A stretch of 25,320 bases of DNA from the IMG/VR virus record IMGVR_UViG_3300044703_000040, positions 1 through 25,320 of that record; one strand, 5' to 3'. Positions 12,601-20,291 of the stretch are shown in pieces. Made by a program: the position numbers and the translations under genes. Below the pieces are notes generated by a model. It was not told the origin of the DNA. It saw only the letters and a program-made list of their open reading frames with translations, and searched no databases. The stretch's first letter is position 1; every line of letters starts with the position of its first letter. Source of the DNA: a virus.

Positions 12601-15600
12601 GCCGTGCCCGTCAGCAGGTCCGGGATGCTACCGCCGTTGTCCCGTTGCGCCCGCAGAAGCCACTGGATCAGCACCTGCCCGTTCGGCGACATCAACTGGA
12701 TCGTCGTCGGCCCACCGGCGGCGCCGGCGCGAGCCTGGCCCGCGATCGTGCCGGGGTTGCCGGCCAGCGCTCCGGTCGCGGCCTGCGCCCGGCCCTGCAT
12801 CGACTCCACGCCGTTCACGAACCCCAGCGCGGTGTTGACCCCGATGCCCTCGAACACCGTCGACGGCGAACGGATGCCCAGCGCCCTCTTGATGGCCTTC
12901 TGCATGGCACGGGCGATCTTCAGCATCTCCACCTCGATCGCCTTGCGCTGACCCGCGAAGCCGGACGCGAAGCCCTTCGCTGATTGCAGCCCCGCCTCGT
13001 ACATGGCCAGCGAACCGACCTTGGCGGTGGTGGTCGCGGCGGTGGTCAACTGCGTCTGCAGCCCGTTCATCTGGGCGATGATCGGCGCGCCGCCCTCCAC
13101 GAGAGCCGCCGCGATCCCGCCCGCCTGGTCCGCGCCGGCCTGCGCGAGCTGCGCGAGGGCGTCCTTGTTCAGCTTCATGCCCTGGAGCTTGAGCAGGTTC
13201 GCCGCGAACGTTCCCGCCTCGGTGACCTTGGCCTGGAGGTTCGCGGTGAGGTCCGACGCGGTGAGAGTCTCGGTCGCCCTCGTAGCGGTAGCCAGCCGGG
13301 CCGTGATCTCGTCGACCATCTGGTCCGCCGCCGCCCGGCGCGCCACCGCGGCGTCGTACGCACGCTGCGCGCTGGCAAACTCCCCGAGATCCGCCTCGTA
13401 GGACTGCCTCTGCTCGGGCGTCACCTCGCCGGTGGGAGCCCGCGGCGCGGTCGGCGCAGACGGCACGTCTATCGCGCCCGCCGACGCCTGCGCGGCCTCG
13501 AGCTGCGCCTGGAGCACAGCGACGGCCTGACGCTCTGCGGCGGTGCTGGAGCCGAGACCGGAGAGCGCACCGCCACCCATGACTGTGCCGGCGACCTGCG
13601 AAAAGTTCGCGAACAGCGCGTCCCGCTTCTCCCCGAGGCGACCCAACTGCCGCTCCGCGGTCCGCACGATCCCGATCATGTGCGAGTCGACGTCGGTCTT
13701 CAGCTTCGCGAACTTCGACCGGATCAGTTCGACCATCTTGTCGGCAGCCGTCGCGATCCCCGACGTCTCGCCGGTCATGCCGTTGATGAAGCCCTGACCA
13801 ACGAACCGGCCGATCTCGGCAAACACCTTGGACGGTGAGGAGATGTGCAGTGCGCGCTTGGCGGCGTCGATGGCGGACTTGGCGAGCTGGGCAGCGGCAG
13901 ACGCGGCTGCGCCCACCATTCCCCTGATTCCGTTGACGAGCCCGCTCACGATCTGCTGTCCAGCGCCAAGCAGCCAGGACCCGGCGTTGGCGAACGGCTT
14001 AAGGATGCGCCCGGCGAGCTCGCCGGCGGCGGAGACAACCGAGCCGATGCCGTTGCGGATCGCCCCACCGAGTCGAGCCATCATGCGAGCTGCGGCAGCG
14101 ACCAGGTCCAGCGCGGCAACCCCTATGCGCAGAGGCAGCAGCGCAAGCCCGCGCGCCAGACTCTCTCCAGCCTGGGGAAAGATCCGCCGAAACCCATCCA
14201 GGAACGCACGGCCGACGAACCCGAGCGAGCGCTGAACGGCGCCCAACATGTCGTCAGCAAAGCCCTTGAGGGAGAGCAGCCCCCACTCCAGCAGCTTCCC
14301 CGCGAGCGGAATCCGCGCGAGCGACCTACCGACGGCCGCAACAAGCTTTGCGGGCGCAAGCGCAAGCCCAATCGCGCCAAGGAGGACGGCCTGCCAATGC
14401 TGCGCGACCCCCGCCATGAGCGGGCCGAGGTCCGTGATACCCGCAACCAGGCCCAGCAGGAACGGCAGCGCCTGCTTCCCGACCTCGATCCCGATTCCCA
14501 GCCAGTCAACCTTGGCGAACAGCCGCTTGAGGGACGAACCGATCCTGCCGGTCACCTCGGCCACACCCTCGATGGCCTTGGAGATCCCGGCCCCAATGGC
14601 CTCGCCTAGTGGCTTCCAGTTCCCGGTGTCCAACCCCGTCTTGAACTCGGTGATGATGCTGACGGCGACGTTTTTCACCCCTGAAGCGACCTGCCGAGCG
14701 ACCGGCTCCAGGTTTATCCGCACCGCATCGAACGCGGTCTCGAGGGCCACCTTCCACTCGGCGAGTCGCTGCTTGATCTCGGGCAGCGCCTCGCGGACCC
14801 GGTCCGCTACGCGACCAATGAACCCAGCGGCTTCCCGGGCACCCTTGCCCATGTCCGACATAAAGCCGAGGAACCCGGAGCCTTGCGACTTGCCGGACAT
14901 CACCGCGAGCGCGAACGCACTGATGCCCTTGGCCATCTTGTCGACGTACGGCAGGACCGAAGTGCCGATCGTCTCGCCGAGGTTCCCGAGGATCGTCCGC
15001 ATCTTGTCCGTGGCCGTGCCGGTCGCCGCCGCGGCCCCACCCACCTGCGACTGAACCTCGCCCAGGATGATCTTCTGTGCGCGCAGCACATCGCCGTGCT
15101 TGACGTACTGGGCGATCTGCTTCTTCTGCTCATCACTGAACGTCACGCCCGCGCGACCGAGGGCCGAGATGCCCTTGATGGGGTCGTTCAGCGCCTTCCC
15201 GAGCATCTTCGCGGCGGAGTCGACGGAACCGAACCCGGCGGCCGACAGGTCCACTGCGGCGGCAGTGGCGTCGGAGAACACCTTGTTGCCCTTGCCGACC
15301 TCGTCGCGAACGTTCTTGAACGTCAACAGCAGGTTTGCGCCGGTCTGGATGACCTCGTCGTCGACACCGGTCTTGTTGCTCAGCGTCGTGGACAGGTCAC
15401 CAACCTGCTTCGCGGTGAGCCGTGCCGCGCCGCCCGTGGACTTGATGATCGACTCGGTGAGGTTCCCGACCTTGATGGACTCCCGCGCCTCGTCGACGAA
15501 GCCCTTCATCGCGTACGCACCGGCCCCGATGCCGGCCACGAGCCCGACTCCGGCGATCTTGCCGACCTTGGCCAGGCCCGCGCCTACGCGGGAGAACCTC

Positions 15601-15695
15601 CGCTCGAGGTTGCCCGACGCCCTCCCGATGCCGTCGAAGACCTTCGATGCCCGGTCGCGGGCGAAGACGTCAAAACCCAGGGACTCGGTCGCCAC
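12597..15695 (-). CDS. tail tape measure protein
   Basis: 1,032 aa from GTG 15695 with a GGAAGGGG ribosome site. It is the longest gene in the window and follows the chaperones. Hallmarks: an N-terminal tape-measure region with ATGTATDKMRTILGNLGETI and a preceding Ala/Lys-rich helical part; hydrophobic stretches at about residues 45-62 and 405-450 (LPFLLGLVAGI, AVLLGAIGLALAPAKLVAAV); and two copies of a KRALxIxSPSxVFxxIG...GFxNG motif near residues 612-640 and 935-960. It sets tail length and helps DNA entry. At about 1.5 angstrom per residue, the tail would be roughly 150 nm. No peptidase motif is seen. Confidence 0.96.
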   Translation of the reverse strand: MATESLGFDVFARDRASKVFDGIGRASGNLERRFSRVGAGLAKVGKIAGVGLVAGIGAGAYAMKGFVDEARESIKVGNLTESIIKSTGGAARLTAKQVGDLSTTLSNKTGVDDEVIQTGANLLLTFKNVRDEVGKGNKVFSDATAAAVDLSAAGFGSVDSAAKMLGKALNDPIKGISALGRAGVTFSDEQKKQIAQYVKHGDVLRAQKIILGEVQSQVGGAAAATGTATDKMRTILGNLGETIGTSVLPYVDKMAKGISAFALAVMSGKSQGSGFLGFMSDMGKGAREAAGFIGRVADRVREALPEIKQRLAEWKVALETAFDAVRINLEPVARQVASGVKNVAVSIITEFKTGLDTGNWKPLGEAIGAGISKAIEGVAEVTGRIGSSLKRLFAKVDWLGIGIEVGKQALPFLLGLVAGITDLGPLMAGVAQHWQAVLLGAIGLALAPAKLVAAVGRSLARIPLAGKLLEWGLLSLKGFADDMLGAVQRSLGFVGRAFLDGFRRIFPQAGESLARGLALLPLRIGVAALDLVAAAARMMARLGGAIRNGIGSVVSAAGELAGRILKPFANAGSWLLGAGQQIVSGLVNGIRGMVGAAASAAAQLAKSAIDAAKRALHISSPSKVFAEIGRFVGQGFINGMTGETSGIATAADKMVELIRSKFAKLKTDVDSHMIGIVRTAERQLGRLGEKRDALFANFSQVAGTVMGGGALSGLGSSTAAERQAVAVLQAQLEAAQASAGAIDVPSAPTAPRAPTGEVTPEQRQSYEADLGEFASAQRAYDAAVARRAAADQMVDEITARLATATRATETLTASDLTANLQAKVTEAGTFAANLLKLQGMKLNKDALAQLAQAGADQAGGIAAALVEGGAPIIAQMNGLQTQLTTAATTTAKVGSLAMYEAGLQSAKGFASGFAGQRKAIEVEMLKIARAMQKAIKRALGIRSPSTVFEGIGVNTALGFVNGVESMQGRAQAATGALAGNPGTIAGQARAGAAGGPTTIQLMSPNGQVLIQWLLRAQRDNGGSIPDLLTGTA

Positions 15696-15699
15696 GACC

Positions 15700-16178
15700 T
15701 CACCCCTTCCGGGCAGCCATCCAGTCGTCGGCGAACTTCTTGTACGTCAGGTAGCCACGGTGGGTGAGCAGGTCCATCTCCCACTCGCGGATGCCGAACA
15801 GGTGGGCGAAGACCGAGACGTATGAGGCGACCTCGTGCTCTAGGAGGCGCTGACGAGCGCGACGGGTGGGTCGCCTACCGGAGGGTCCCCGGCATCGTCG
15901 CCGTCGCCCTCCTCTTCCTGCTGGTCCTCGTCGTCGCTGCGGACGCTGATCGAGTTCAGGTCGAACTCGACCTCGGAGAACTTCAGGTCGGCCTGCCCGT
16001 TGCGCCGGAGCACCAGCCACACCAGCGCAGTGACGGCTTCGACGTCGCCTGCACCCAGGGCCTTGCCCCACTCGGCGGCCGGCTTGCCGGTCACCTTCTG
16101 GATAGCGATCGCCTCGGTGTTCAACAGCTTGTCGTCGTCGTAGTCGTAGGTGGTGCCGTCCACCGTGATGTGAAGCAT
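15700..16178 (-). CDS. tail assembly chaperone, long form made by -1 frameshift
   Basis: The frame that ends at TGA 15700 lies -1 relative to the short chaperone (stop at 15840) and has no ATG or GTG between that stop and its conserved end, so it is best explained as a C-terminal extension. The extension reads LLEHEVASYVSVFAHLFGIR, EWEMDLLTHRGYLTYKKFAD, DWMAARKG, which looks like the usual C-terminal part of such chaperones. This matches the lambda G/GT arrangement used by most siphophages to make two products in a fixed ratio. The slip must be before 15842. No canonical X-XXY-YYZ heptamer is evident; the C-CCT-CCG and C-CCA-CCC proline steps near 15858-15885 are candidates. Confidence 0.75.
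15840..16178 (-). CDS. tail assembly chaperone, short form
   Basis: 112 aa from ATG 16178, just 2 nt after the gp10-like stop. The N-terminus MLHITVDGTTYDYDDDKLLN, then TEAIAIQKVTGKP, is typical of actinophage tail chaperones. A helical middle (EAVTALVWLVLRRNGQAD, LKFSEVEFDL) is followed by an acidic tail (SDDEDQQEEEGDGDDAGDPP). It lies between the major tail genes and the tape measure, where lambda gpG equivalents occur. It coats the tape measure during tail assembly and is absent from the mature virion. Confidence 0.9.
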   Translation of the reverse strand: MLHITVDGTTYDYDDDKLLNTEAIAIQKVTGKPAAEWGKALGAGDVEAVTALVWLVLRRNGQADLKFSEVEFDLNSISVRSDDEDQQEEEGDGDDAGDPPVGDPPVALVSAS

Positions 16179-16180
16179 GC

Positions 16181-16633
16181 TCAGCCTCTCGTGACCTGTC
16201 GGGCGACGATCGACATCGCCTGGAGAAGTTCCTTGCGCACGGCCGGCGCTCCGGCCCGCATCGTGTCTGTGAACCAGCCGGGGAGGACGACCTGCCTGAC
16301 CCACACCCCGCGGTTGCCGAACACCGGGTGCGCCACCACGCCGCGGTCGGTGGACCGTGCAGCGTCACCGTTGGCGACGATCCGCACGCCGACGTTGCGA
16401 CCACCGCCGCGGGTCCTCGTGGAGAGCTTCGACTTCGCCACCTGCGCCGCCAGCCCCCCGCGTGAGGGGAGCTGCTGGGTCGCAGCCTGGCGGGCATCTG
16501 CCTTGAGTGGCTTTGTGGTGCGTTGGATGCCGCGATACAGCTCCTTGCGCAAGCCTTTGCCGTCCTCGCCGGCTGCACGCAGCCGTTTCGAGAGATTCCC
16601 CAACTGGTCCGCGCCGGAGATGCGGAGTTCCAT
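16181..16633 (-). CDS. HK97 gp10-like head-tail / tail completion protein
   Basis: 150 aa from ATG 16633. The N-terminal MELRISGADQLGNLSKRLRA, then KGLRKELYRGIQRTTKPLKA, and the later HPVFGNRGVWVRQVVLPGWF, TDTMRAGAPAVRKELLQAMS match the HK97 gp10-like group of neck or tail-completion proteins. These usually form a ring at the head-tail interface. It is found here after the major tail protein rather than before it. The ribosome site is weak (AGGGG, 10 nt away). Confidence 0.8.
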   Translation of the reverse strand: MELRISGADQLGNLSKRLRAAGEDGKGLRKELYRGIQRTTKPLKADARQAATQQLPSRGGLAAQVAKSKLSTRTRGGGRNVGVRIVANGDAARSTDRGVVAHPVFGNRGVWVRQVVLPGWFTDTMRAGAPAVRKELLQAMSIVARQVTRG

Positions 16634-16646
16634 GGCAGGTCAACCC

Positions 16647-17678
16647 CTAGAGCGCCGTGGAGTCCGCGGAGATCAACTTGACCTGCACGACCGGGTCCGC
16701 CTCGTTCGAGTAGGCCTCGAAGTCGACGGTGGCCTGCACGATGTCCGGACCGTCCACGTTGGGGGCGACGGTCTTGAACTTCGCTGCCGGGATGATGAAG
16801 TGCAGCGTGTTCTTGTCGGTCCCGGAGATGACCGAGCCCTCCAGCTTGACCTCGATCGCGGTGGTGGTGTTGGCCTTGAACACGTCGTAGAAGGTGGCCC
16901 GGTCGAATTCCGCCTCGAGCGATCCGGTGATGGTGGGGATGTCGTTCTCCAGCGGCTCCGACTTCAGGCCGGCGTTGCCCAGCCCGTACCGTTCGGTCGC
17001 CAGCGGGGTTTCGCCGGACAGGCTGAAACCGGTCACCACCCCGGGGACGGTGACGCCGCCGGCGATGCTGGTCTCCCCGGCTGCGGTGGAGGGGGTGCCG
17101 CCGAGCTTGAAGACGCTGACCTGGTCGAAGGAAAACACCCCGGCCCCGGCCACGTAGGACGCGGTCGCCAACGCCGTGGCGGTGGCTTCCGAGCGACCCT
17201 CGATGTCCAGGTTCAGGGTGGCGTACTCCCCGTCGCTGACCGAGAACTCCCAGCCGGCGACCTTGCAGCCGGCGTAGGTGTGCGCTCGCACCGTGCCGCC
17301 GGGCTCGGGACGGCCCACCTGGACGGTGGCGGACTTCCCCACGAAGTCACCGGGGACGTGGACCTGCTTGTACGCCGACCCGAGGACCAGGGTGGGGGTG
17401 GTGACGGTGGACCCGAGGGCGAGCTTCCACCACATCCCCATGTTGCGGGTGGCGTGCTCCATCTCGATCGACCCGGACACGGTCTGTCGGGACTGCACCA
17501 GCCGGGAGGCACGCTTGTACTTGGTGCCGACCCGCAGTCCGCTCGGCTCCAGCCAGGTGGGTTCCCAAGAAAGGTCTTCGCTGGCGAACTCGAAGAACCG
17601 GTCGACTGTGACCGCAGTGCCGTAGGTGGTTTCCAGCTTCGCGCCGAGCTGGGCGTCGAGCCCGGTTCCCGTTGCCAT
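16647..17678 (-). CDS. major tail tube protein
   Basis: 343 aa from ATG 17678 with GGAG upstream. Sequence pattern: GLDAQLGAKLETTYGTAVTV near the N-terminus (about residues 6-25), many alternating beta segments (SGSIEMEHATRNMGMWWKLA, SGETPLATERYGLG, ITGSLEAEFDRATFYDVFKA) and a closing VDFEAYSNEADPVVQVKLIS. These are the features of the siphophage phage-tail-tube family. It polymerises into the tube around the tape measure. At 343 residues it is longer than a minimal tube protein, so an extra surface domain is likely. Confidence 0.9.
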   Translation of the reverse strand: MATGTGLDAQLGAKLETTYGTAVTVDRFFEFASEDLSWEPTWLEPSGLRVGTKYKRASRLVQSRQTVSGSIEMEHATRNMGMWWKLALGSTVTTPTLVLGSAYKQVHVPGDFVGKSATVQVGRPEPGGTVRAHTYAGCKVAGWEFSVSDGEYATLNLDIEGRSEATATALATASYVAGAGVFSFDQVSVFKLGGTPSTAAGETSIAGGVTVPGVVTGFSLSGETPLATERYGLGNAGLKSEPLENDIPTITGSLEAEFDRATFYDVFKANTTTAIEVKLEGSVISGTDKNTLHFIIPAAKFKTVAPNVDGPDIVQATVDFEAYSNEADPVVQVKLISADSTAL

Positions 17679-17680
17679 GG

Positions 17681-17938
17681 TTACTTCTCCTCAGCCGTGG
17701 GGGCAGGGACGTCAGGTTCGGCCTTGGGTGACCCGCCGGCGTTGGTCCACACCGACTTTGGCCACAGGCGGGCGTCGTCACCGCTGCCGATCAGGTAGGC
17801 GTCGTCGGGCTGCTGCTTGGCCGGCGCGAGGTCGCCTTCGACATGGATCACCTCGTCGACGTCGACGAGGCGGGAACCGAGGGCGGGATTGCCGAGATGC
17901 TGCGGCTCACCGCTCTTGTTGCGTAGAGACACGGTCAC
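17681..17938 (-). CDS. small head-tail region protein, unknown (85 aa)
   Basis: Starts at GTG 17938 with GAGGAG 8 nt upstream. The 85-aa product (TVSLRNKSGEPQHLGNPALG, SRLVDVDEVIHVEGDLAPAK, DDAYLIGSGDDARLWPKSVW) appears beta-rich, with a Pro/Ala/Glu-rich end (KAEPDVPAPTAEEK). No family is recognised. It sits between tail terminator and major tail protein, where small neck or tail assembly proteins occur. Confidence 0.75.
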   Translation of the reverse strand: MTVSLRNKSGEPQHLGNPALGSRLVDVDEVIHVEGDLAPAKQQPDDAYLIGSGDDARLWPKSVWTNAGGSPKAEPDVPAPTAEEK

Positions 17939-17949
17939 TGCTGCGCTCC

Positions 17950-18399
17950 TCAGATCCGGGCCGAATAGCTGACGGTGAAGACGATGCGCACGTAGGCGCC
18001 GTTGGCGTTGCGCCGCTGGGAGGCGCGACCGTTGGTGACGTGCAGCCACCCGGAGTTGATGGCGGCACCGAGGGTGGGGTCCGTGCGGGCGGCGGTCTCG
18101 AGCTGCCCGAGGATCTCAAAGGCGCGAGCCCTGGTGGTGGGGATGTCGTCGTCGCCGGTGGCCGCGAGGACCGCGCAAGTCACGGTGCCGGTCTCCTGCC
18201 GCGCCTTCGCCCCCAGCCCACGCCAGTCCTGGTCGAACTCCCCGGCGTCGTCGTCCGGGTCCTCGGTGCCGCCGACGACCACGTAGTCGGTGGCGACGTC
18301 CGCGGTGCCGTTGGGTCCGTCCAGGACCAGCGCGGCGTCGGTGGCAGCGAACGCGGCGAGGAGGGCGTCGACGATCGAGGGCCAGCGGGACGTCGTCAC
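17950..18399 (-). CDS. tail terminator protein
   Basis: 149 aa from GTG 18399, which directly follows the connector TAG. The N-terminal helix RWPSIVDALLAAFAATDA, the strand YVVVGGTEDPD, the central ARQETGTVTCAVLAATG, and the helix RARAFEILGQLETAARTDP with LGAAINSGWLHVT are the layout of siphophage tail terminators. These cap the tube and join it to the neck. Position between connector and major tail protein agrees. Confidence 0.85.
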   Translation of the reverse strand: MTTSRWPSIVDALLAAFAATDAALVLDGPNGTADVATDYVVVGGTEDPDDDAGEFDQDWRGLGAKARQETGTVTCAVLAATGDDDIPTTRARAFEILGQLETAARTDPTLGAAINSGWLHVTNGRASQRRNANGAYVRIVFTVSYSARI

Positions 18400-19197
18400 C
18401 TATGCCACCACAGGGGCGAGCAGGTACGGCTCCAGCATCTTCTCCGCCCGCCACACCGCCAGCCCCATCCCGGGCAGCTCCGCGAGCTCCTCGGAGCCGG
18501 GGACGGGCAGCGCCGTCGCACCGCGCTGGGTCTCCCACAGCGTCTTGACGATCATCAGCGTCGCGGCACGGATGGACGCCGGCACCACCTGCCGGCCGGC
18601 GACGTAAGTGACGGTCAGGGGATAGGTGCTCCACGCCTGCCGGGTGGGGAGCCGGATCATCCCCGCTTCGGCGTCCAGGTAGGTGGCGGCTACGTCGTAG
18701 GTGGCGGTGTACCCGTACGCGCCGGCGATCGAGGTCACCGACAGGACCGGGGCGTGGCGCAGCATCAACAGCTCACCGGTGGTGTTGACGACCTCGGTGA
18801 CGGTGCGGCGCACGACGGGCCCGACCCGGGACTCGACCCACTCCGAGGCGGCGTCGATGAACAGCCGCAGCTCTTCGTCGTTCGTGCTGCGAGTGATGTT
18901 CAGGTGCGTCTTGGCGTCGCTCAGGGACACGATGCCGGTGGGGCCCGGGTCGACGTCGAAGGTGCCGGTGTGCCGGGAGGTAGGGGTCGTGGTGACGACG
19001 GTGTACTCGTGCCGTCCGGGCTGTTCGGTGGGGTAGTCCAGACGCAGGACACCCGGCGCGGTCACCGTGAGCGCCACCACCTGTGGGGTGCCGTCGGGTC
19101 GAGTGATGGTGCATTCGTGGGTCGCCGGCGTGGTCAGCGTGTCGGTGTCGTCGCGAACCTCGAAGCCGATGGAGTAGACGTCGCCGAGGTCGATCAC
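18400..19197 (-). CDS. head-tail connector (gp6-like adaptor) with N-terminal Ig-like domain
   Basis: 265 aa from GTG 19197 in a GTGA overlap. The N-terminal ~90 residues look like an Ig/fibronectin-type beta-sandwich (YSIGFEVRDDTDTLTTPATH ... GRHEYTVVTTTPTSRHTGTF). From about residue 95, the gp6-like adaptor domain follows: IVSLSDAKTHLNITRSTNDE, ELRLFIDAASEWVESRVGPV, then strands (LMLRHAPVLSVTSIAG) and helices (VPASIRAATLMIVKTLWETQ). This protein docks below the portal. The extra N-terminal sandwich could decorate the neck. Confidence 0.85.
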   Translation of the reverse strand: MIDLGDVYSIGFEVRDDTDTLTTPATHECTITRPDGTPQVVALTVTAPGVLRLDYPTEQPGRHEYTVVTTTPTSRHTGTFDVDPGPTGIVSLSDAKTHLNITRSTNDEELRLFIDAASEWVESRVGPVVRRTVTEVVNTTGELLMLRHAPVLSVTSIAGAYGYTATYDVAATYLDAEAGMIRLPTRQAWSTYPLTVTYVAGRQVVPASIRAATLMIVKTLWETQRGATALPVPGSEELAELPGMGLAVWRAEKMLEPYLLAPVVA

Positions 19198-20291
19198 GCG
19201 GGCACCTCCCGGATGGTGGCGTGCGCGACGGAGACCTGACGGATGGACCCGCGGACCAATGCCCCACCGATGACGACGCTGCCTGCGGGGGAGGTCAGCG
19301 TGACCGTGCCGGGGGCGCCGGCGATGGTGACGTTGCGGGTCGTGGTGACGGCTCCGGCCAGCGCGGCCAGGGTCAACGCGGACACCGGTCCGGAGACGGT
19401 GACGTTCGTCACGGAGTCCGCGGTCACGGTTCCCGCGGGAGCGGCGACCGTCAGCGCCGCGGCGGGTCCGACGACGGTGGCGTTGCGGGTGGCCACCACC
19501 GTGCCGGCCGGTGCGGTGAGGATGAGCCCCGGCACGCCGCCGTAGTAGCCGGCGCCGTAGCCGCCCTCGCCGTAGTTGGGGTCGACCAGGACGACGGTGA
19601 CGTCGGGGGAGGTCGCCGCCACCGTGCCCGCTGGCGCGGTGAGGGTGAGGGCGGCGGCGGGACCAGCGACGGTGACGTTGCCCGCCGAGGTCGTCGCCAC
19701 CGAACCGGCCGGGGCCGTAAGTGTGAGGCTGGACAGAACCCCGACGATGGTCTTGTCGCCGGAGGCGGTGACGTCGCCGCCGGACCAGTCGTCGAAACGT
19801 ACGGCGGCGCTGCCGAAGGATCGGATGCCGACCTTGCGCTGCGTCGAACCGCCGGGCAGCGCCGTGTCGGTGGCGCTGCACACCTCGACGCCGTTGCGGT
19901 AGCCCTTGATCGCCGACCCTACGGCGGTGATCTTGATGACGTCACCGGCGACCAGCGTGACCGTGTGCGCCGCCCCCAGCGCCGTGATGGTGCCCGCGAC
20001 GCGCTTGGACAGCTGAAGGGTCGTCCCGTTGTACGTCAGCCGGTACCAGTTTGAATCGGTGCCGTCGCAGCGGGCGATGACAGCCATGTTTGTCCCACCG
20101 AATCCGGTGAGCGTGGCCTGAGAGAAGCAGTCCGCCGTGGCCGCCGAGGTGGCCCAGACGTTGACGTAGGTCACCGCGCCCGGAGCAGCCGCTTGGTTTG
20201 CCACGATCGTGTGCGTGGCGATGATCGTGGTCCAGTTCGGACCGAGGTCAGCGGCGTCCGCGCGGTTGAAGTCGTCGATGAACGTCGCCAC
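19194..20291 (-). CDS. lectin-like protein with six-fold LTLTAPAG repeats
   Basis: 365 aa from GTG 20291, immediately after the TAA of the beta-helix gene. Residues about 4-172 look like a concanavalin/LamG-type sandwich (FIDDFNRADAADLGPNW ... NMAVIARCDGTDSNWYRLTY ... GYRNGVEVCSATDTALPGG ... RFDDWSGGD). Residues about 187-342 hold six degenerate copies of a 20-26-aa unit, LTLTAPAGTV-x(5-9)-NVTVAGPAAA; one spacer carries a Gly/Tyr-rich loop (PNYGEGGYGAGYYGG). The N-domain suggests sugar binding. Lying in the head module, it may be a head fibre or surface decoration, though a tail function is possible. No signal peptide. Confidence 0.82.
   Translation of the reverse strand: MATFIDDFNRADAADLGPNWTTIIATHTIVANQAAAPGAVTYVNVWATSAATADCFSQATLTGFGGTNMAVIARCDGTDSNWYRLTYNGTTLQLSKRVAGTITALGAAHTVTLVAGDVIKITAVGSAIKGYRNGVEVCSATDTALPGGSTQRKVGIRSFGSAAVRFDDWSGGDVTASGDKTIVGVLSSLTLTAPAGSVATTSAGNVTVAGPAAALTLTAPAGTVAATSPDVTVVLVDPNYGEGGYGAGYYGGVPGLILTAPAGTVVATRNATVVGPAAALTVAAPAGTVTADSVTNVTVSGPVSALTLAALAGAVTTTRNVTIAGAPGTVTLTSPAGSVVIGGALVRGSIRQVSVAHATIREVPA
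19266..19727 (-). repeat. coding tandem repeat (six LTLTAPAG units)
   Basis: Encodes the six degenerate 20-26-aa units at residues about 189-342 of the lectin-like protein. The consensus is L-T-L-T-A-P-A-G-[ST]-V followed by N-V-T-V-x-G-P. The units match at protein level and are diverged in DNA, so the array is old or under selection for variation. Confidence 0.75.

Noticed and set aside
10489-12951. An 820-codon open frame on the plus strand
   Set aside because: It is antisense to the tail-tip and tape-measure genes. Its Gly/Val/Arg/Asp-rich composition is typical of mirror frames in very GC-rich DNA, and it lacks a ribosome site or homology pattern.
15822-17798. A 658-codon open frame on the plus strand
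   Set aside because: It lies opposite chaperone, gp10-like and major tail genes; low-complexity composition marks it as a GC-rich shadow.
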